A DNA stretch of 50,597 nt from a virus. The translations under genes and the position numbers were made by a program. Position 1 is the stretch's first letter; every line of letters begins with the position of its first letter. Positions 4,182 to 14,700 of the stretch are shown in pieces. The notes below the pieces were generated by a model that was not told the origin of the DNA, searched no databases, and saw nothing but the letters and a program-made list of their open reading frames with translations. The stretch is taken from positions 1-50,597 of IMG/VR virus record IMGVR_UViG_3300009124_000027. One strand, given 5' to 3'.

Positions 4182-4448
4182 ATGGAAAAACCTGATGTAA
4201 ATATGTACCAACAAATTTTAGATAACTTCGACGCATTTTGTGATGGATTTGAACAACAAGCAGCAGAACGATTCCTCAGAGGAAATGACGAGTCCCCAAT
4301 CCTCTCAAGATATGCCGATAAGCACAGAGGAGCTACTCCTCGTGCTGTCACAGAGGTTAGTGAACCTGGAACAGAGGGTCTCCCAGCTAGAGAATCCACA
4401 ATTGATGTACAAGCGTCCGACAGCGACGGAGTACGAGAAGATCTCTGA
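4182..4448 (+). CDS. Possible small ORF overlapping the next gene in another frame
   Basis: This 88-aa frame starts at an ATG 60 bases after the late-promoter-like AATAAATA (4115-4122). Its first 35 residues look like a real helical protein (VNMYQQILDNFDAFCDGFEQQAAERF), but the part overlapping the next gene has the composition of a shadow frame (VTEVSEPGTEGLPARESTID). It overlaps 4243-4521 by 206 bases in a different frame. It may be a true overlapping gene, or its N-terminus may be joined to the next frame by a ribosomal frameshift or a sequence error. The N-terminal part is probably translated; the C-terminal part is doubtful. Confidence 0.4.
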   Translation: MEKPDVNMYQQILDNFDAFCDGFEQQAAERFLRGNDESPILSRYADKHRGATPRAVTEVSEPGTEGLPARESTIDVQASDSDGVREDL

Positions 4449-4521
4449 TACTCTAGACTATTTGCACAATAACATTGAAGGGATCAAGAAAGATCTTTTT
4501 AAAGTAGCGAGTACACGATAA
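4243..4521 (+). CDS. Small coiled-coil protein upstream of baseplate genes
   Basis: Starting at ATG 4243 (a GTG at 4240 is also in frame), this 92-aa protein has a polar, low-complexity N-terminal third (NNKQQNDSSEEMTSPQSSQD) and a clear coiled coil (EELLLVLSQRLVNLEQRVSQLE), then an amphipathic helix near the end (DTLDYLHNNIEGIKKDLF). It is probably a virion assembly or structural component, judging only from position. Its stop overlaps the ATG of the next gene by one base (TAATG), indicating translational coupling. The polar N-terminus overlaps the frame at 4182-4448, so the true start may be further upstream by frameshift. Confidence 0.7.
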   Translation: MDLNNKQQNDSSEEMTSPQSSQDMPISTEELLLVLSQRLVNLEQRVSQLENPQLMYKRPTATEYEKISDTLDYLHNNIEGIKKDLFKVASTR

Positions 4522-5675
4522 TGGCAGTACCGTTCATCAATTTCTTAGCACCCTCGATGGGCGGCATTGGTCCGATTGAATTAGCGGACTTTAGTAAACT
4601 GCAGACGTTACAGAGTCAGAACGGCGTACCGTTTTATGCTGGGAGGTTTTATCCAAAGGACAATCAAGCGATTATCGATGGATTTAATCTGGGGTTAATC
4701 TCACAGACCCCTCCGTGGCTTACATGGGAAGAGATCCAACCAACTCAGATTTGGATGGTTCCAGCATTTGAGGATGAACGGATTGTCACGATGAATGTGA
4801 CGATTGAGCGGATTGACCTGTGGCCCCGTGAAGTAGCAGACTACGAAGGCATGGATGAGCAGACTGCGAATGATTTAGTAACGTATGAACCCAAACAGTA
4901 TGGTGGGGATGTTATTGAGAAAGCATGGGGGCAATTGAATCTCTTACCGTCTTTCAACGGAAGTTTGGATCCTGCTGTAGAGATTGCCCAGAACCTCAAT
5001 TACATTCCCCCAATCATCACGCTTGGGTATTTGGGTATTGCTGAGGTTTCAGGGTACTGCTCCGAGTGGGGGTTTTATGATCAGGAGTTAACCATTGTGA
5101 ATGGTACTGATTATGGACAACCTCAGTATGGATATGGAGGTGCTGATGAGTTGGGGTATAATTATACAGAAGTTGTACAGGTGAGACCTGATGGGGCATG
5201 GGTGTACCGTGACGCCGATATCTCCGAGGGCGCGATCCCGATGTATGATGATAACAAGTCTTTATATGAACCTTTTATCCAACAAGCATCATATCTGAAC
5301 AGTGCGATCTATGATGAACAGTTAGGCAGAACGTTTGGCAATGCATATTGGGAGAACAGAACCAAACGTGAAGACTCGGGTAACCCTCGTGCTGGAATGA
5401 TTGCAGAGGTAAAGACTTCTGAGATGGATTGTGTTGTATATACGATTAAAGTTGCCTGTACAACGATTGTAGTACCTGATGCATTAACAGGACCAGACGA
5501 AGTAGTACGTCAAGAGCTGGGATCTGCTGCATTAGAGACTTTTGCTAGTAACCTTTCCAACAATATTTGGTATTTTTATTTGCCAGTGAGGTATAACGCT
5601 GAGGTTCCAAACGAGAGAATCCAACATCTTTATGAACAGGCAGGGATAAATAACGTTGATTTTGATGAAGTGTAA
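4521..5675 (+). CDS. Virion structural protein, probably baseplate or hub associated
   Basis: This is a 384-aa soluble acidic protein without signal or membrane segments. It is rich in aromatic residues and Pro in the first half (TPPWLTWEEIQPTQIWMV) and in Tyr/Gly in the centre (DYGQPQYGYGG). I do not recognise a domain. It is coupled by one-base overlaps (TAATG) to the coiled-coil gene before it and to the PAAR gene after it. In T4 the PAAR tip gene 5.4 lies shortly downstream of hub gene 5, so a hub or spike role is plausible from order, but no lysozyme domain is visible. Cyanophage homologues would probably be annotated simply as virion structural proteins. Confidence 0.75.
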   Translation: MAVPFINFLAPSMGGIGPIELADFSKLQTLQSQNGVPFYAGRFYPKDNQAIIDGFNLGLISQTPPWLTWEEIQPTQIWMVPAFEDERIVTMNVTIERIDLWPREVADYEGMDEQTANDLVTYEPKQYGGDVIEKAWGQLNLLPSFNGSLDPAVEIAQNLNYIPPIITLGYLGIAEVSGYCSEWGFYDQELTIVNGTDYGQPQYGYGGADELGYNYTEVVQVRPDGAWVYRDADISEGAIPMYDDNKSLYEPFIQQASYLNSAIYDEQLGRTFGNAYWENRTKREDSGNPRAGMIAEVKTSEMDCVVYTIKVACTTIVVPDALTGPDEVVRQELGSAALETFASNLSNNIWYFYLPVRYNAEVPNERIQHLYEQAGINNVDFDEV

Positions 5676-6088
5676 TGGCAGCACTACCAATCGCTAGATT
5701 TGCTGGATTGACGTATGGCAACCATGACATTCACCCGCCCCCAATCCCCGTTCCTACGCCTCCTAATCCCGTTCACCCTCCTACAGGTGGGTATTCATCT
5801 AACGTGTTTATCAACGGTCTTCCAGCGCATTCTACGGGCAATATGTGCATTCCTCATACCATACCAATTATTCCTCCCCCACCACCACATCCAGATGTTC
5901 TGATTACTGGACATCCTACGGTTAGAATCAATGGTGGTGCTGCGGCAACGACAGGATCTGTAACAAATTTTGGTGCCCCTGTATTAGGACAGTTTAGTCA
6001 TACGGTATTCATGGGTGGTGCTCCATTGGTTGCTGCAACAGTTAGTGAAAGTGGAGAAGTTACACAACCACCTCCACCAGCGGCATAA
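5675..6088 (+). CDS. PAAR-domain tail spike tip protein (gp5.4-like)
   Basis: The 137-aa protein has the repeating glycine/proline hairpins of PAAR proteins: a Pro-rich N-terminus (PPPIPVPTPPNP), VFINGLPAHSTGNMCIPHT, DVLITGHPTVRINGGAAATTGS, and a second VFMGGAPLV repeat. PAAR proteins form the sharpened, metal-binding tip of contractile tail spikes and sit on gp5/VgrG trimers. His, Cys and His residues in AHSTGNMCIPHT are candidate metal ligands. It is coupled to the upstream gene by TAATG and lies near gp25 and gp6, like T4 5.4. The C-terminus ends in a Pro-rich tail (QPPPPAA). Confidence 0.85.
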   Translation: MAALPIARFAGLTYGNHDIHPPPIPVPTPPNPVHPPTGGYSSNVFINGLPAHSTGNMCIPHTIPIIPPPPPHPDVLITGHPTVRINGGAAATTGSVTNFGAPVLGQFSHTVFMGGAPLVAATVSESGEVTQPPPPAA

Positions 6089-6093
6089 TGTGC

Positions 6094-6099
6094 TATAAT
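6094..6099 (+). promoter_or_regulatory. -10-like TATAAT
   Basis: A perfect TATAAT just after the PAAR stop codon, 25 bases before the ATG of the small basic gene at 6124. No convincing -35 is seen. Confidence 0.45.
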
Positions 6100-6123
6100 A
6101 TCTAAGTCGATTGATAAAACACT

Positions 6124-6270
6124 ATGGCACGAGCAAAAGTCGGACTGAGCGGCAAGAAAATCATTGAGTCGAAACCCAAAACCACGCGACAGGGAAGCAG
6201 CAAGAACACGAAGTATGCTGCGACTAGTCGCAACGTTGCTAAGAAGAAGTATCGCGGTCAGGGTCGATAA
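6124..6270 (+). CDS. Small basic conserved cyanophage protein (48 aa)
   Basis: This 48-codon frame encodes MARAKVGLSGKKII... ending in AKKKYRGQGR, with about a third Lys/Arg. From memory an almost identical short basic protein (GLSGKK ... KTRQG ... TKYAATSRN ... YRGQGR) recurs in many cyanomyoviruses near the baseplate cluster. Its charge suggests nucleic-acid binding or packing inside the virion, but its role is not known to me. A TATAAT (6094-6099) precedes it, and its stop overlaps the late promoter GATAAATA (6266-6273) of the next gene. Confidence 0.85.
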   Translation: MARAKVGLSGKKIIESKPKTTRQGSSKNTKYAATSRNVAKKKYRGQGR

Positions 6271-6273
6271 ATA
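6266..6273 (+). promoter_or_regulatory. Late promoter GATAAATA
   Basis: GATAAATA overlaps the stop codon of the small basic gene and would drive the 6333 gene. The hairpin at 6288-6331 lies directly downstream in its transcript. Confidence 0.55.
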
Positions 6274-6287
6274 GTCCTAGAGATAGC

Positions 6288-6331
6288 AACCTCTCTAAAA
6301 GTTCTGGAAACAGACTTTAGGGAGGTTTTTT
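6288..6331 (+). terminator. Terminator-like hairpin that includes a Shine-Dalgarno sequence
   Basis: The left arm (6288-6302, starting AACCTCTCTAAA) pairs almost perfectly with the right arm (6314-6327, ending AGGGAGGTT), followed by six Ts up to 6331. The ATG at 6333 comes immediately after. The right arm contains GGGAGG, a strong ribosome-binding site for that ATG, so the element may be a terminator, a translational switch or both. Confidence 0.7.
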
Positions 6332-6332
6332 A

Positions 6333-6548
6333 ATGGGACTCTTTCCAGTAGACAAAAGTGAAGAATTTATCGAAGAAGGTATGACACTCATTACTGAGAC
6401 GGACAGTGACAGACTACTAGATGCCGCTGCAAAGCGTCGTAGATCAAAGATGAAGGAAGAACTATACCCACTGCCCGAAGACCGCCTTGAGCGTCCTTGT
6501 GGAGGGGCAGGTGGATTTGATGATTTTGTTGAGCGTTGGCACGAGTGA
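6333..6548 (+). CDS. Small hypothetical protein before gp25 (71 aa)
   Basis: This 71-aa charged protein has an acidic N-terminus (DKSEEFIEEG), a basic helix (LLDAAAKRRRSKMKEEL) and a C-terminal GGAGGFDDFVERWHE. I recognise no domain. The ATG lies two bases after the T-run of a terminator-like hairpin (6288-6331), whose right arm also supplies a strong Shine-Dalgarno-like GGGAGG. Expression may therefore depend on whether the hairpin forms. A late promoter (6266-6273) stands upstream and another (6548-6555) overlaps its stop. Confidence 0.7.
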   Translation: MGLFPVDKSEEFIEEGMTLITETDSDRLLDAAAKRRRSKMKEELYPLPEDRLERPCGGAGGFDDFVERWHE

Positions 6549-6555
6549 ATAAATA
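6548..6555 (+). promoter_or_regulatory. Late promoter AATAAATA before gp25
   Basis: AATAAATA overlaps the stop codon of the 6333 gene and lies 23 bases before the gp25 ATG. It matches the T4-type late promoter and fits late expression of gp25, gp6 and the giant gene. Confidence 0.65.
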
Positions 6556-6577
6556 GAAACAGCTAACTATCATCTCC

Positions 6578-6970
6578 ATGCCTGAGTTTCAGACGTTCAA
6601 GGATTTGAGCGTCACCTTCAAGAAACATCCTGTAACAGACGACTTCGTTGTCGTTAAGGATAAGGCAGCCATCATTCAGTCAATTCGTAATTTACTTTTG
6701 ACTCAAAGAGGCGAAAGACCGTTTCAACCCGATCTTGGATCTGACATTTACCGTATATTATTTGAACCACTAGACTATGCTAGTGGTGCATTGATCAAAG
6801 AGGCTATTTTCAGAACGTTAAATGTGTATGAACCAAGAATAAGGGTTGATACGGTCCTTGTTAGTCCTGACAATGATAACAATGGTTATAATGTTGAAAT
6901 TTCGTTTACCATTGTTGGAAGAGATGATCAACCATTAAATGTTGACTTTTTCTTAGAGAGCACACGATAA
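6578..6970 (+). CDS. 25: Baseplate wedge protein gp25
   Basis: The 130-aa protein has the gp25/GPW family pattern: an N-terminal region, a helix AAIIQSIRNLLLTQRGERPFQ (about 30-50), the conserved PDLGSDIYRILFEP (51-64), and the E-P-R motif in YEPRIRV (85-87), followed by beta strands to the end. The length matches T4 gp25 (132 aa). gp25 forms, with gp6 and gp53, the core bundle of each baseplate wedge and starts sheath assembly; homologues exist in all contractile injection systems. It has its own late promoter (6548-6555) and its stop is immediately followed by the gp6 start. Confidence 0.95.
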   Translation: MPEFQTFKDLSVTFKKHPVTDDFVVVKDKAAIIQSIRNLLLTQRGERPFQPDLGSDIYRILFEPLDYASGALIKEAIFRTLNVYEPRIRVDTVLVSPDNDNNGYNVEISFTIVGRDDQPLNVDFFLESTR

Positions 6971-8773
6971 ATGCCATACACTCAGGTAGCAAATTTAGAT
7001 TTTACACAAATCAAGACTGCTCTAAAAGACTACCTTAGGGCGAATTCGGATTTTACCGATTATGACTTTGAAGGATCTGCTCTTTCAAACGTGATCGATG
7101 TATTGGCATACAATACTTACTACACAGCGTTCAACGCTAACATGGTTGTCAATGAGTTGTTCATTGACTCTGCATCGCTCCGTGACAACGTTGTATCGCT
7201 TGCTAAGCAGTTAGGGTATCGTCCTAAGTCAAGGACTGCTCCAACGGCATACACGTCCTTTACAGTGTCATATAATAACCCTACAACAGACACTGAGGTG
7301 ACCCTACAAGCAGGTTCTGGTTTTTTAAGTTCCTGGGACAATACTTTATACCAATTCATTGCTACAAGAGATGAGAAAGCACAAGTAGTGAATGGTGTTG
7401 CAACATTTACCGATATTCCCATTAAAGAGGGAAGTTGGATTAAAAATACTTACACATATCAGTCTGCACTGAAGAGTCAGAGGTTTATTATTGATAACCC
7501 TGGTGTAGACACGTCAACAATCCAAGTAAGAGTTTATCCAAGCACAACTGCTACGATTTACACAGAATATACACTTTCAGAAAATATCTTAGAAGCAAAG
7601 CCTTCTTCTGAAATTTATTTCTTAGAAGAGGTTTCAGAAGAAAGATACGAAGTTATCTTTGGCGATGGTGTTATGGGTAAGAAAGTTGAGGATGGATCTA
7701 AGATTGAAATTTCTTACTTAGTAACTTCTGGTCCAGATGCTAATGGAGCAAAGACATTTACTTTCTCTGGAAACCTTCTTAATCAATCAGGAAACAATCC
7801 TGTCAATTTTGCTGTTGCTGTTGTTTCAGGATCGACTGTTTCTGCTTCTGGTGGCGCATCAATTGAATCTGTTGATAAGATCAAGTTTCAAGCACCAAAG
7901 ATGTTTGCTGCACAGGATCGCGCAGTTACATCTCAAGACTACGGTTCTATCGTAAGAAATATCTACCCTGCTGTGAGTGACATTATTGTGTTTGGGGGAG
8001 AAGATCAAGACCCACCAGCATATGGTAAGGTCTTTATTTCTGTTAAACCAGAAGATGCAGCACGTTTAACTTCTGTAACAAAGCAACAGATCAAAGATCA
8101 GTTAAGAGAGTATCGTGTTGCTGCTATCACCCCAGAGATTATTGATCCTTCTATTCTTTACGTTGAGGTTACTAGTAGGATATTCTACAGTCAGTCAAGC
8201 ACTGAACTGGGCAGAAATCAAATTAGAGATTTGGTAATCAAAGAATTCCAAGATTATATTGATACTTCTAATACAGAAAAATTTAACGGTAAATTTAGAT
8301 ACAGTAAAGCAATTGCTGTCATCGACAATGCCGAGCGAGCAATCAATTCAAATCTAACCTCTGTTACGATGAGAAAAGATTTTTATGCTCAAATCAATTC
8401 TACAGCATACTACGAGGTTTGTTACCAAAATCCATTCTTAGATGATGACGACCCTGTTGTATCATCATCTGGTTTTGTTGTTACAGAATACCCCGATTTC
8501 ACTGTCTATATCGAAGATAGACTAGGCAAAATCGTCCTATATAGACTAGATGGCATTACTGGTGAAAAGATCCTTTTGGATGATAACATCGGTGATGTTG
8601 ATTATGAAAAAGGTGAGATTCGTTTGTATGATGTGACCATTATTAAGGGCACATTTGGTGATAATCGCATCGAACTGAGAGTTAAGCCACTTCGAAATGA
8701 TATTGTTGCAAAACGTGAGGTTTACCTAGATGTTGATGTAGCAAAGAGTAGTTTTGTTGCTGTAGCAGAGTAA
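6971..8773 (+). CDS. 6: Baseplate wedge protein gp6
   Basis: This 600-aa protein directly follows gp25, the standard order in T4-like cyanophages. The N-terminus (QIKTALKDYLRANSDFTDYDFEGSALSNVIDVLAYNTYY) is the helical region typical of gp6 and baseplate J-like proteins, followed by SLAKQLGYRPKSRTAP, a conserved motif of the family. The middle has beta-rich segments and RAVTSQDYGSIVRNIYPAVSDIIVFGGE, then a dimerisation-like domain (VTSRIFYSQSSTELGRNQIRD). T4 gp6 is 660 aa. gp6 dimers form the continuous inner ring of the baseplate that joins the six wedges. The start abuts the gp25 stop without a gap. Confidence 0.94.
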   Translation: MPYTQVANLDFTQIKTALKDYLRANSDFTDYDFEGSALSNVIDVLAYNTYYTAFNANMVVNELFIDSASLRDNVVSLAKQLGYRPKSRTAPTAYTSFTVSYNNPTTDTEVTLQAGSGFLSSWDNTLYQFIATRDEKAQVVNGVATFTDIPIKEGSWIKNTYTYQSALKSQRFIIDNPGVDTSTIQVRVYPSTTATIYTEYTLSENILEAKPSSEIYFLEEVSEERYEVIFGDGVMGKKVEDGSKIEISYLVTSGPDANGAKTFTFSGNLLNQSGNNPVNFAVAVVSGSTVSASGGASIESVDKIKFQAPKMFAAQDRAVTSQDYGSIVRNIYPAVSDIIVFGGEDQDPPAYGKVFISVKPEDAARLTSVTKQQIKDQLREYRVAAITPEIIDPSILYVEVTSRIFYSQSSTELGRNQIRDLVIKEFQDYIDTSNTEKFNGKFRYSKAIAVIDNAERAINSNLTSVTMRKDFYAQINSTAYYEVCYQNPFLDDDDPVVSSSGFVVTEYPDFTVYIEDRLGKIVLYRLDGITGEKILLDDNIGDVDYEKGEIRLYDVTIIKGTFGDNRIELRVKPLRNDIVAKREVYLDVDVAKSSFVAVAE

Positions 8774-8778
8774 TTTAG

Positions 8779-11700
8779 ATGTCCGTAAAGAAGAAGTCAA
8801 TTTCAACTCTGATCGAGTCTCAGCTCCCAGAGTTTATCTCTTCTGAGTATGAGCTTTTTAGTAAGTTCGTAACAAAATACTATGAGCAACAAGAGTTGCA
8901 GGGACAACCACTAGATGTCCTCAGCAATTTGCAGACTTATGCTGACATCGATTATTACGAGAAAAATATTCTCAAGCAAAACAGCATTCTATCTTCCGAT
9001 GTTGGTGTTTCTGACACTACTATCACTGTAGATGATGCAACTTCTTTTCCAGAAGAGAATGGTTATATTCAGATTGGAAATGAAATCTGTTTTTACAAGG
9101 AAAGAACAAACACCCAGTTTCTTGAAGTTTCCCGTGGAGTCAGTGGAAACACGAAACTAGGAGATTTATATTCAGCATCTAATTTTACCAGCACCGAAGC
9201 TGCATTCCACTCAAGTGGCACTTCGGTTAATAATATTAGCAATTTGTTTCTCTATGCTCTTGTAAAGAGCTTTGAGGCACAGTATCTTGGCGCATTTCCA
9301 GAGAAGTACCTTAAGGGTCAGGTAGACAAAAGAACTTTAATTAAGAATATTCGTAAGTTTTACAAGGCAAAGGGCACAGATGCCTCTGTAAGATTCATTT
9401 TTAATACTCTAGTTGCTGGTGGAGAAGAGAACACACCAACACTATACAATCCAAAAGATTTTACATATAAGTCTTCTGAGTCTGACTGGGTAAAAGGTTA
9501 TGCTCTAAAGGCAAAAATTCTAAGTGGCAATCCTAACGATCTTATTGGAAAAATTATTACACAACCAAGCAGCGGCAACATTTCATTTGCATCTGCTACA
9601 GTTGACAATGTAAGATTTGATAGCAATGTTGATGGTGAAGCAATTTACAACATCTTCCTTGCTGAAGAAACCATTAATGGTGAGTTTTCTATTACATCAA
9701 AGACTGAGCTAACTAAGCAAATTGATTCAAGTGCTGGTCTTGGAGATTTTATTGATGTATTCTCGACACTAGGATGGGCAAAATCTGGAAATTTATTGAT
9801 TGGGGGAGAGACCTTTACGTTTGATGAAAAGAATATCACCCAATTTAGAATTAAGACAAGACAGAATAATTCTGTACATCCCGTAGGAACAGAGGTATAT
9901 GAACCAATTAGATTATTTGGTGCGGGTGTAGAATTATTATCGTTCGGTTTAATTTACAATCTTGAAGTATCAGACGGTCAACCAAACTCATTTACTGGCG
10001 ACAGTGTTGAGATTGGATTGCCTGGATTTACAACAGCAGACTCTAAAATTGTAAATCCTTCTACAAATTCGGTTAGATGGAAGTTTTCTTCTAACACTCA
10101 GATTTCAACTCCTGGTTATCCAAGCATTCAGCAGTCTTTAGCAAATCTTTCTACTGATGTATCTGCAATTTTTGAAGATGAGCAATATTATTACATTGCA
10201 TCTTCAGGTTTCCCATCATATCCAATTTTAGATGGTGCTAGTAGTATTCCTACTAATGTAAAAGATCAAAGACTTCTAAAGCTAATTAGAAAAGAAGCAA
10301 TTAGAAGCACTGAAATTTATGAGACGCCAAAAACAGATGTTGGCATTCTTGTAAATGGAACTCGTGTTTATGGATACAAGGATTCTTCTTCGGTTGAGTT
10401 TGGAAGACTTGAGAACGTTAAAGTTTTAAGTCAGGGATCTAGATATAGAATTCCTCCAAATGTTTTGGTTGATGGTGTACCAGGAAAAGCAATTGCTAAA
10501 CTAGCTGGAGAATTTTTAGAATCTGTAGAATTAACAGGAGTATCTTTATATCCAAGGGTTCCAACTGTTGAAATTACTTCTGGTAGAAACGCTGTAGTAC
10601 GAGCGATTGTAACTCTAGGAAAAGTTACGAGTCTGGTTATTGACAATGCTGGAGAATACTATTCCGCTCCACCTGATATTATCATCAGAGATAGACTAGG
10701 TAGAGGAAGATTTGCTGAATACACTGCTTTGATTGAAGCTGGCAAAATTGTTGGATTTGAAGTAGTTAGTGAGGGAGAATTCTATACTCAATCAGAAATT
10801 GAAGTTGAGGTCTTGCCTATTGGTTCTGGAGCAAGAGCAGAGGCAGAACTTAAAACTTGGGTAAAGAATAGATATGAAGCATTAAAAAATAAATTAGATA
10901 ACGAAAATGGATACCTATTCCCCAACTATAATGGAGAATTGGAAAATGGTTATGGTCACGTTGGAAATCCAAAAGCACTGCGTATAGCTTTAAATGACAA
11001 TCTTTCATCTACTTTAACAGAACCACAAGTAAAAACTCACTCACCTGTATTGGGATTTGCATATGATGGCAACCCAATTTATGGTCCATTTGCTCACGAG
11101 AATCCACTAGATGCCTCTTCTCCTATTGTTAGGATGACATCTAGTTATATTCAAAAGACTACTAGACTAGAAGGTCCTTCTACTGTAACGTATCCACTAG
11201 GAACTTTTATTGATGACTTTGAATATCGCCATCGCAGCGGTTCTTTAGATGAAAATAATGGAAGATTTTGCGTAACTCCCGATTTTCCCGAAGGAACTTA
11301 CGCATACTTCTTGACTATTGATTCTTCACAAACTCCCGTTTATCCATATATTATTGGAAAGAACTACTATTCTCTTCCAGTAGATTCAAACTACAATTCG
11401 AATTTATCTCAGCAAGATCTTCCATTAGATTCTAGACGTTTCAATCTTCCTGGAACCCCAGTTAATGGTGGAAATGTAATTGCACAAATTAAAGATATTA
11501 AGTCTGGTAGTATTGATGAAATTGAAGTTATTTCTTCATCTGATAATTTCAGTGTTGGATCTTCTCTTGTATTTGATAATACAGGTACAAATGGATTTGG
11601 TGCTGAGGGTAGCGTATCAATTCTAAAAGGTAAAAACGTAAATTTCTTAGAGTCGCAACAAACAAAGGCAACGAGACTAGAGATTGTAAGACCAGCATAT

Positions 11701-14700
11701 TTGTTTGTTGGTGATACTTTGTCACAACCAGCTACTGGAGCATCGGGTGAGATAGTTGGTGATGTTTCTAACGATAATACAGTTGTTTTGAGAGATGTAC
11801 AAGGAACATTTGACACTACAAATACTTTCTCGGCATCTATTAAGGTATTGAGTCTTCTGCTCAACAAACCTTCTTCCTATACCGCTGGATCCATTGTAAA
11901 ATTAACTGATGGATTTGTCGCAGAGGTTGCATATGGCGAAGTTCTGGAGACAACATCAGAGTCTAATATTGTAATTGTCAAAGTATTAACCAGTGTTGAC
12001 TACAATGGCGATGGCACATTAGAGACTCCAACAGGAACTGCTCCTTTCTATTTTGAAAATGAAGATGATTTGCCAAATCATTACTTACAGAGCAATTCTT
12101 TATCGGATACTTCAGGAACAGGAATTATCACCATCACACCTCTTAGCGATGGACTAGAACCTTTTAAAGTTGATCAAAATGTTGCTCTCATTGAAACAAC
12201 AGATAATCATGGGGTTGGATTAGATGACATCGTAAATGTTTCCATTAATCCAGATGATTCTACAACTACGACAACGTATTTTGTAAGAAAAAGAATTTAC
12301 CAGAATCTAAAGTTAGCAACACCAACGATCAAAACTGCTGTAAATTATAACGGTGTTGGCAGACTATTGACTGTTAATGTAGGATGGGACTACACCACTG
12401 GTAGCTACACTAATATTCCTTTGACTGGTGGATCAGGAACGGGAGCAACAGCAAATATTGTTGTTAATTCTGATGGTTATGTTAGTGACGTACAAATTAC
12501 TGATGGTGGCAGTGGTTATAAGAGAGAAGATGTTTTATCTGTCGATGATGCATCATTACAAAGATCTGGTGCTTCAAATAGCACCCAGAGAGTAAAATTA
12601 TTGGTTGATCATGTTGGTGTATCAAATGAATCGACAAAAATTGTTCTCGATGATGCAACAAAATTTGTCGAAGATGATTTGATCAAACTTGATAACGAGA
12701 TCATCAAAATTGTGTCTATTTCTGGTAATACTGTAACTGTAGAAAGGGGACAGAATGGAACCAAGGCAGTTGATCACTATGATAATGCAGCTGTTTCTCT
12801 CTACAATGGAAGATATAATTTTAATGCGAATTTTGTAATTAATGGTTGTGAGTCTACAACATATGATCCAGAGACTCAGATGTTGTATATCATCTATCCA
12901 TCATCTACAAACATTTCCACGTTACAACCAGTCACTGATCTGTTCTCGTTCTTTGACAACAGTACTCCTCAAAGATTTGTTGATATTATTGAAGCGACAG
13001 ATCCTGTCAATAAATTTGAATTTAGAAAAAATGGTACAACTGAATATCTTACAAATCCTGTAATTGAAGTTCAAGAATACTACAAGTATAAATTCGATAC
13101 CTCAGATTCTTCGCTATCAGGAACTTATCTAGATTTCAGCCCAAGTAAAAACTTCAATGTCATTCCAGTAGAAAAAGTACAGTCTGTTCCTCTGCCTGGC
13201 AATCCTAATGCATTTATTGATTTGAAGTTTGGTTTTGGTGCAAGAACTGCAGCTAACAATTATACAGAAAAGCAAGCAACAGAGTTTAGTAATTACTACT
13301 ACTTCGACAAGAATGAAATATGCGATTCTGAAGGATCATATTTAAGTGTTATAAAAGACCCCCTGACTGGAAGAAAAGTAGTAAATTATGTAACTTCAAA
13401 TAGATTCTGCTATTCTCTTGAAAAGTTCCCCCAGTGGGATGGTGGTGGATCTATCACATATACAACAAATTCTGCATTTGCTGTTGGTGAAATTTTTGAA
13501 ATTGCTATTACAAACATTGGTGATAACTACCAGAAGACTCCAATTGTTTCTGGAATCTATCCTTCTGTAGAAAATCTAGCAGAGGCAACGGTTCTATTTG
13601 ATGATTATACAAAAACTATTACTGGTGTTCGTGTAGATAAAACTGGAGCAAACTATTCAAATCCCAAAGTAGTAATTATTGATGGTGATGGAAGAGATGC
13701 GAAGTTTGATATTGTCTCCAGAAATGGAAACATTTTAGACATTCGTGTTAAGAACAGAGGAAAAGGATATACGTTTGCTCCCACAATTGCTGTTGTGGAG
13801 GGTGATGTAAAAGTATTTGCTAAAGGCGCAAACATTGGCATTCCAAAAAATGTTTCTATTATAAGGAATGGCGCATCTTTCCACAAAGATAAAACACTAT
13901 ATTCAAACTACACTTCATCTTATACCTTTGCATTGAAAGATTATCCGAATAATGCATTTAAGCAAGGAGAATTGATTACCCAAAAAATTAATGGCACAGA
14001 AGTTGCTAGAGGATATATCGCTATCGGTGGATGGCGTGAGGGATCTAACTTACTAAAGGTTTCTAGGGTAACAGGAACATTTAGAGAAAATTTTGATATT
14101 CAAAGTGCTAGAAGTGGTAACACAGCAAAAATCACAAATATCTTTGTGACTACATTTTCTCCTGTTATTAAATCAACTTATGATAATCAAGGATATTATA
14201 CTTCCGATAGAGGAAGGATTGGCAACTCAAATCAAAAAATAACAGATTCATTCTTCTATCAGGATTACTCTTATGTAATTAAATCAAGAACTCCAATTAA
14301 TGTTTGGAGAGACTTAATTAAGAGCACAACTCACCCAGCTGGTATGAAGTTGTTTGGTGAAGTAACTATTGATGCAACTGCAAACACTGAAATGCCAGTT
14401 GAATCGCCCAAAGCAAGTCATTTCACTGTTCTTGAGTTAGGACTGGATGCATCTATTGTTTCTGAAAATACACGAAGAGTTGTTACTCAAAGTGTACAGA
14501 AAATTGAAGATTATAGGGCAAAGAATGGTACTGGTTCGGTTTCTGTACAAGAATACAATTTTTCGGACATTGTTGCCACTCGTATCAAACTTGGTGCTAA
14601 CTTTGATGGTGAATTTAATAATGACGGTCAGTTAGTTGGAACAAAAACTTTCCAATTATTGGATGCTGATACTAATGTAACTGTAACTCCATATAACGAG

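Noticed and set aside
4521-5675. Assignment of the 384-aa protein as gp5 hub lysozyme
   Set aside because: Gene order near PAAR suggests it, but no lysozyme motif or beta-helix repeats are visible, so only a general virion role is claimed.
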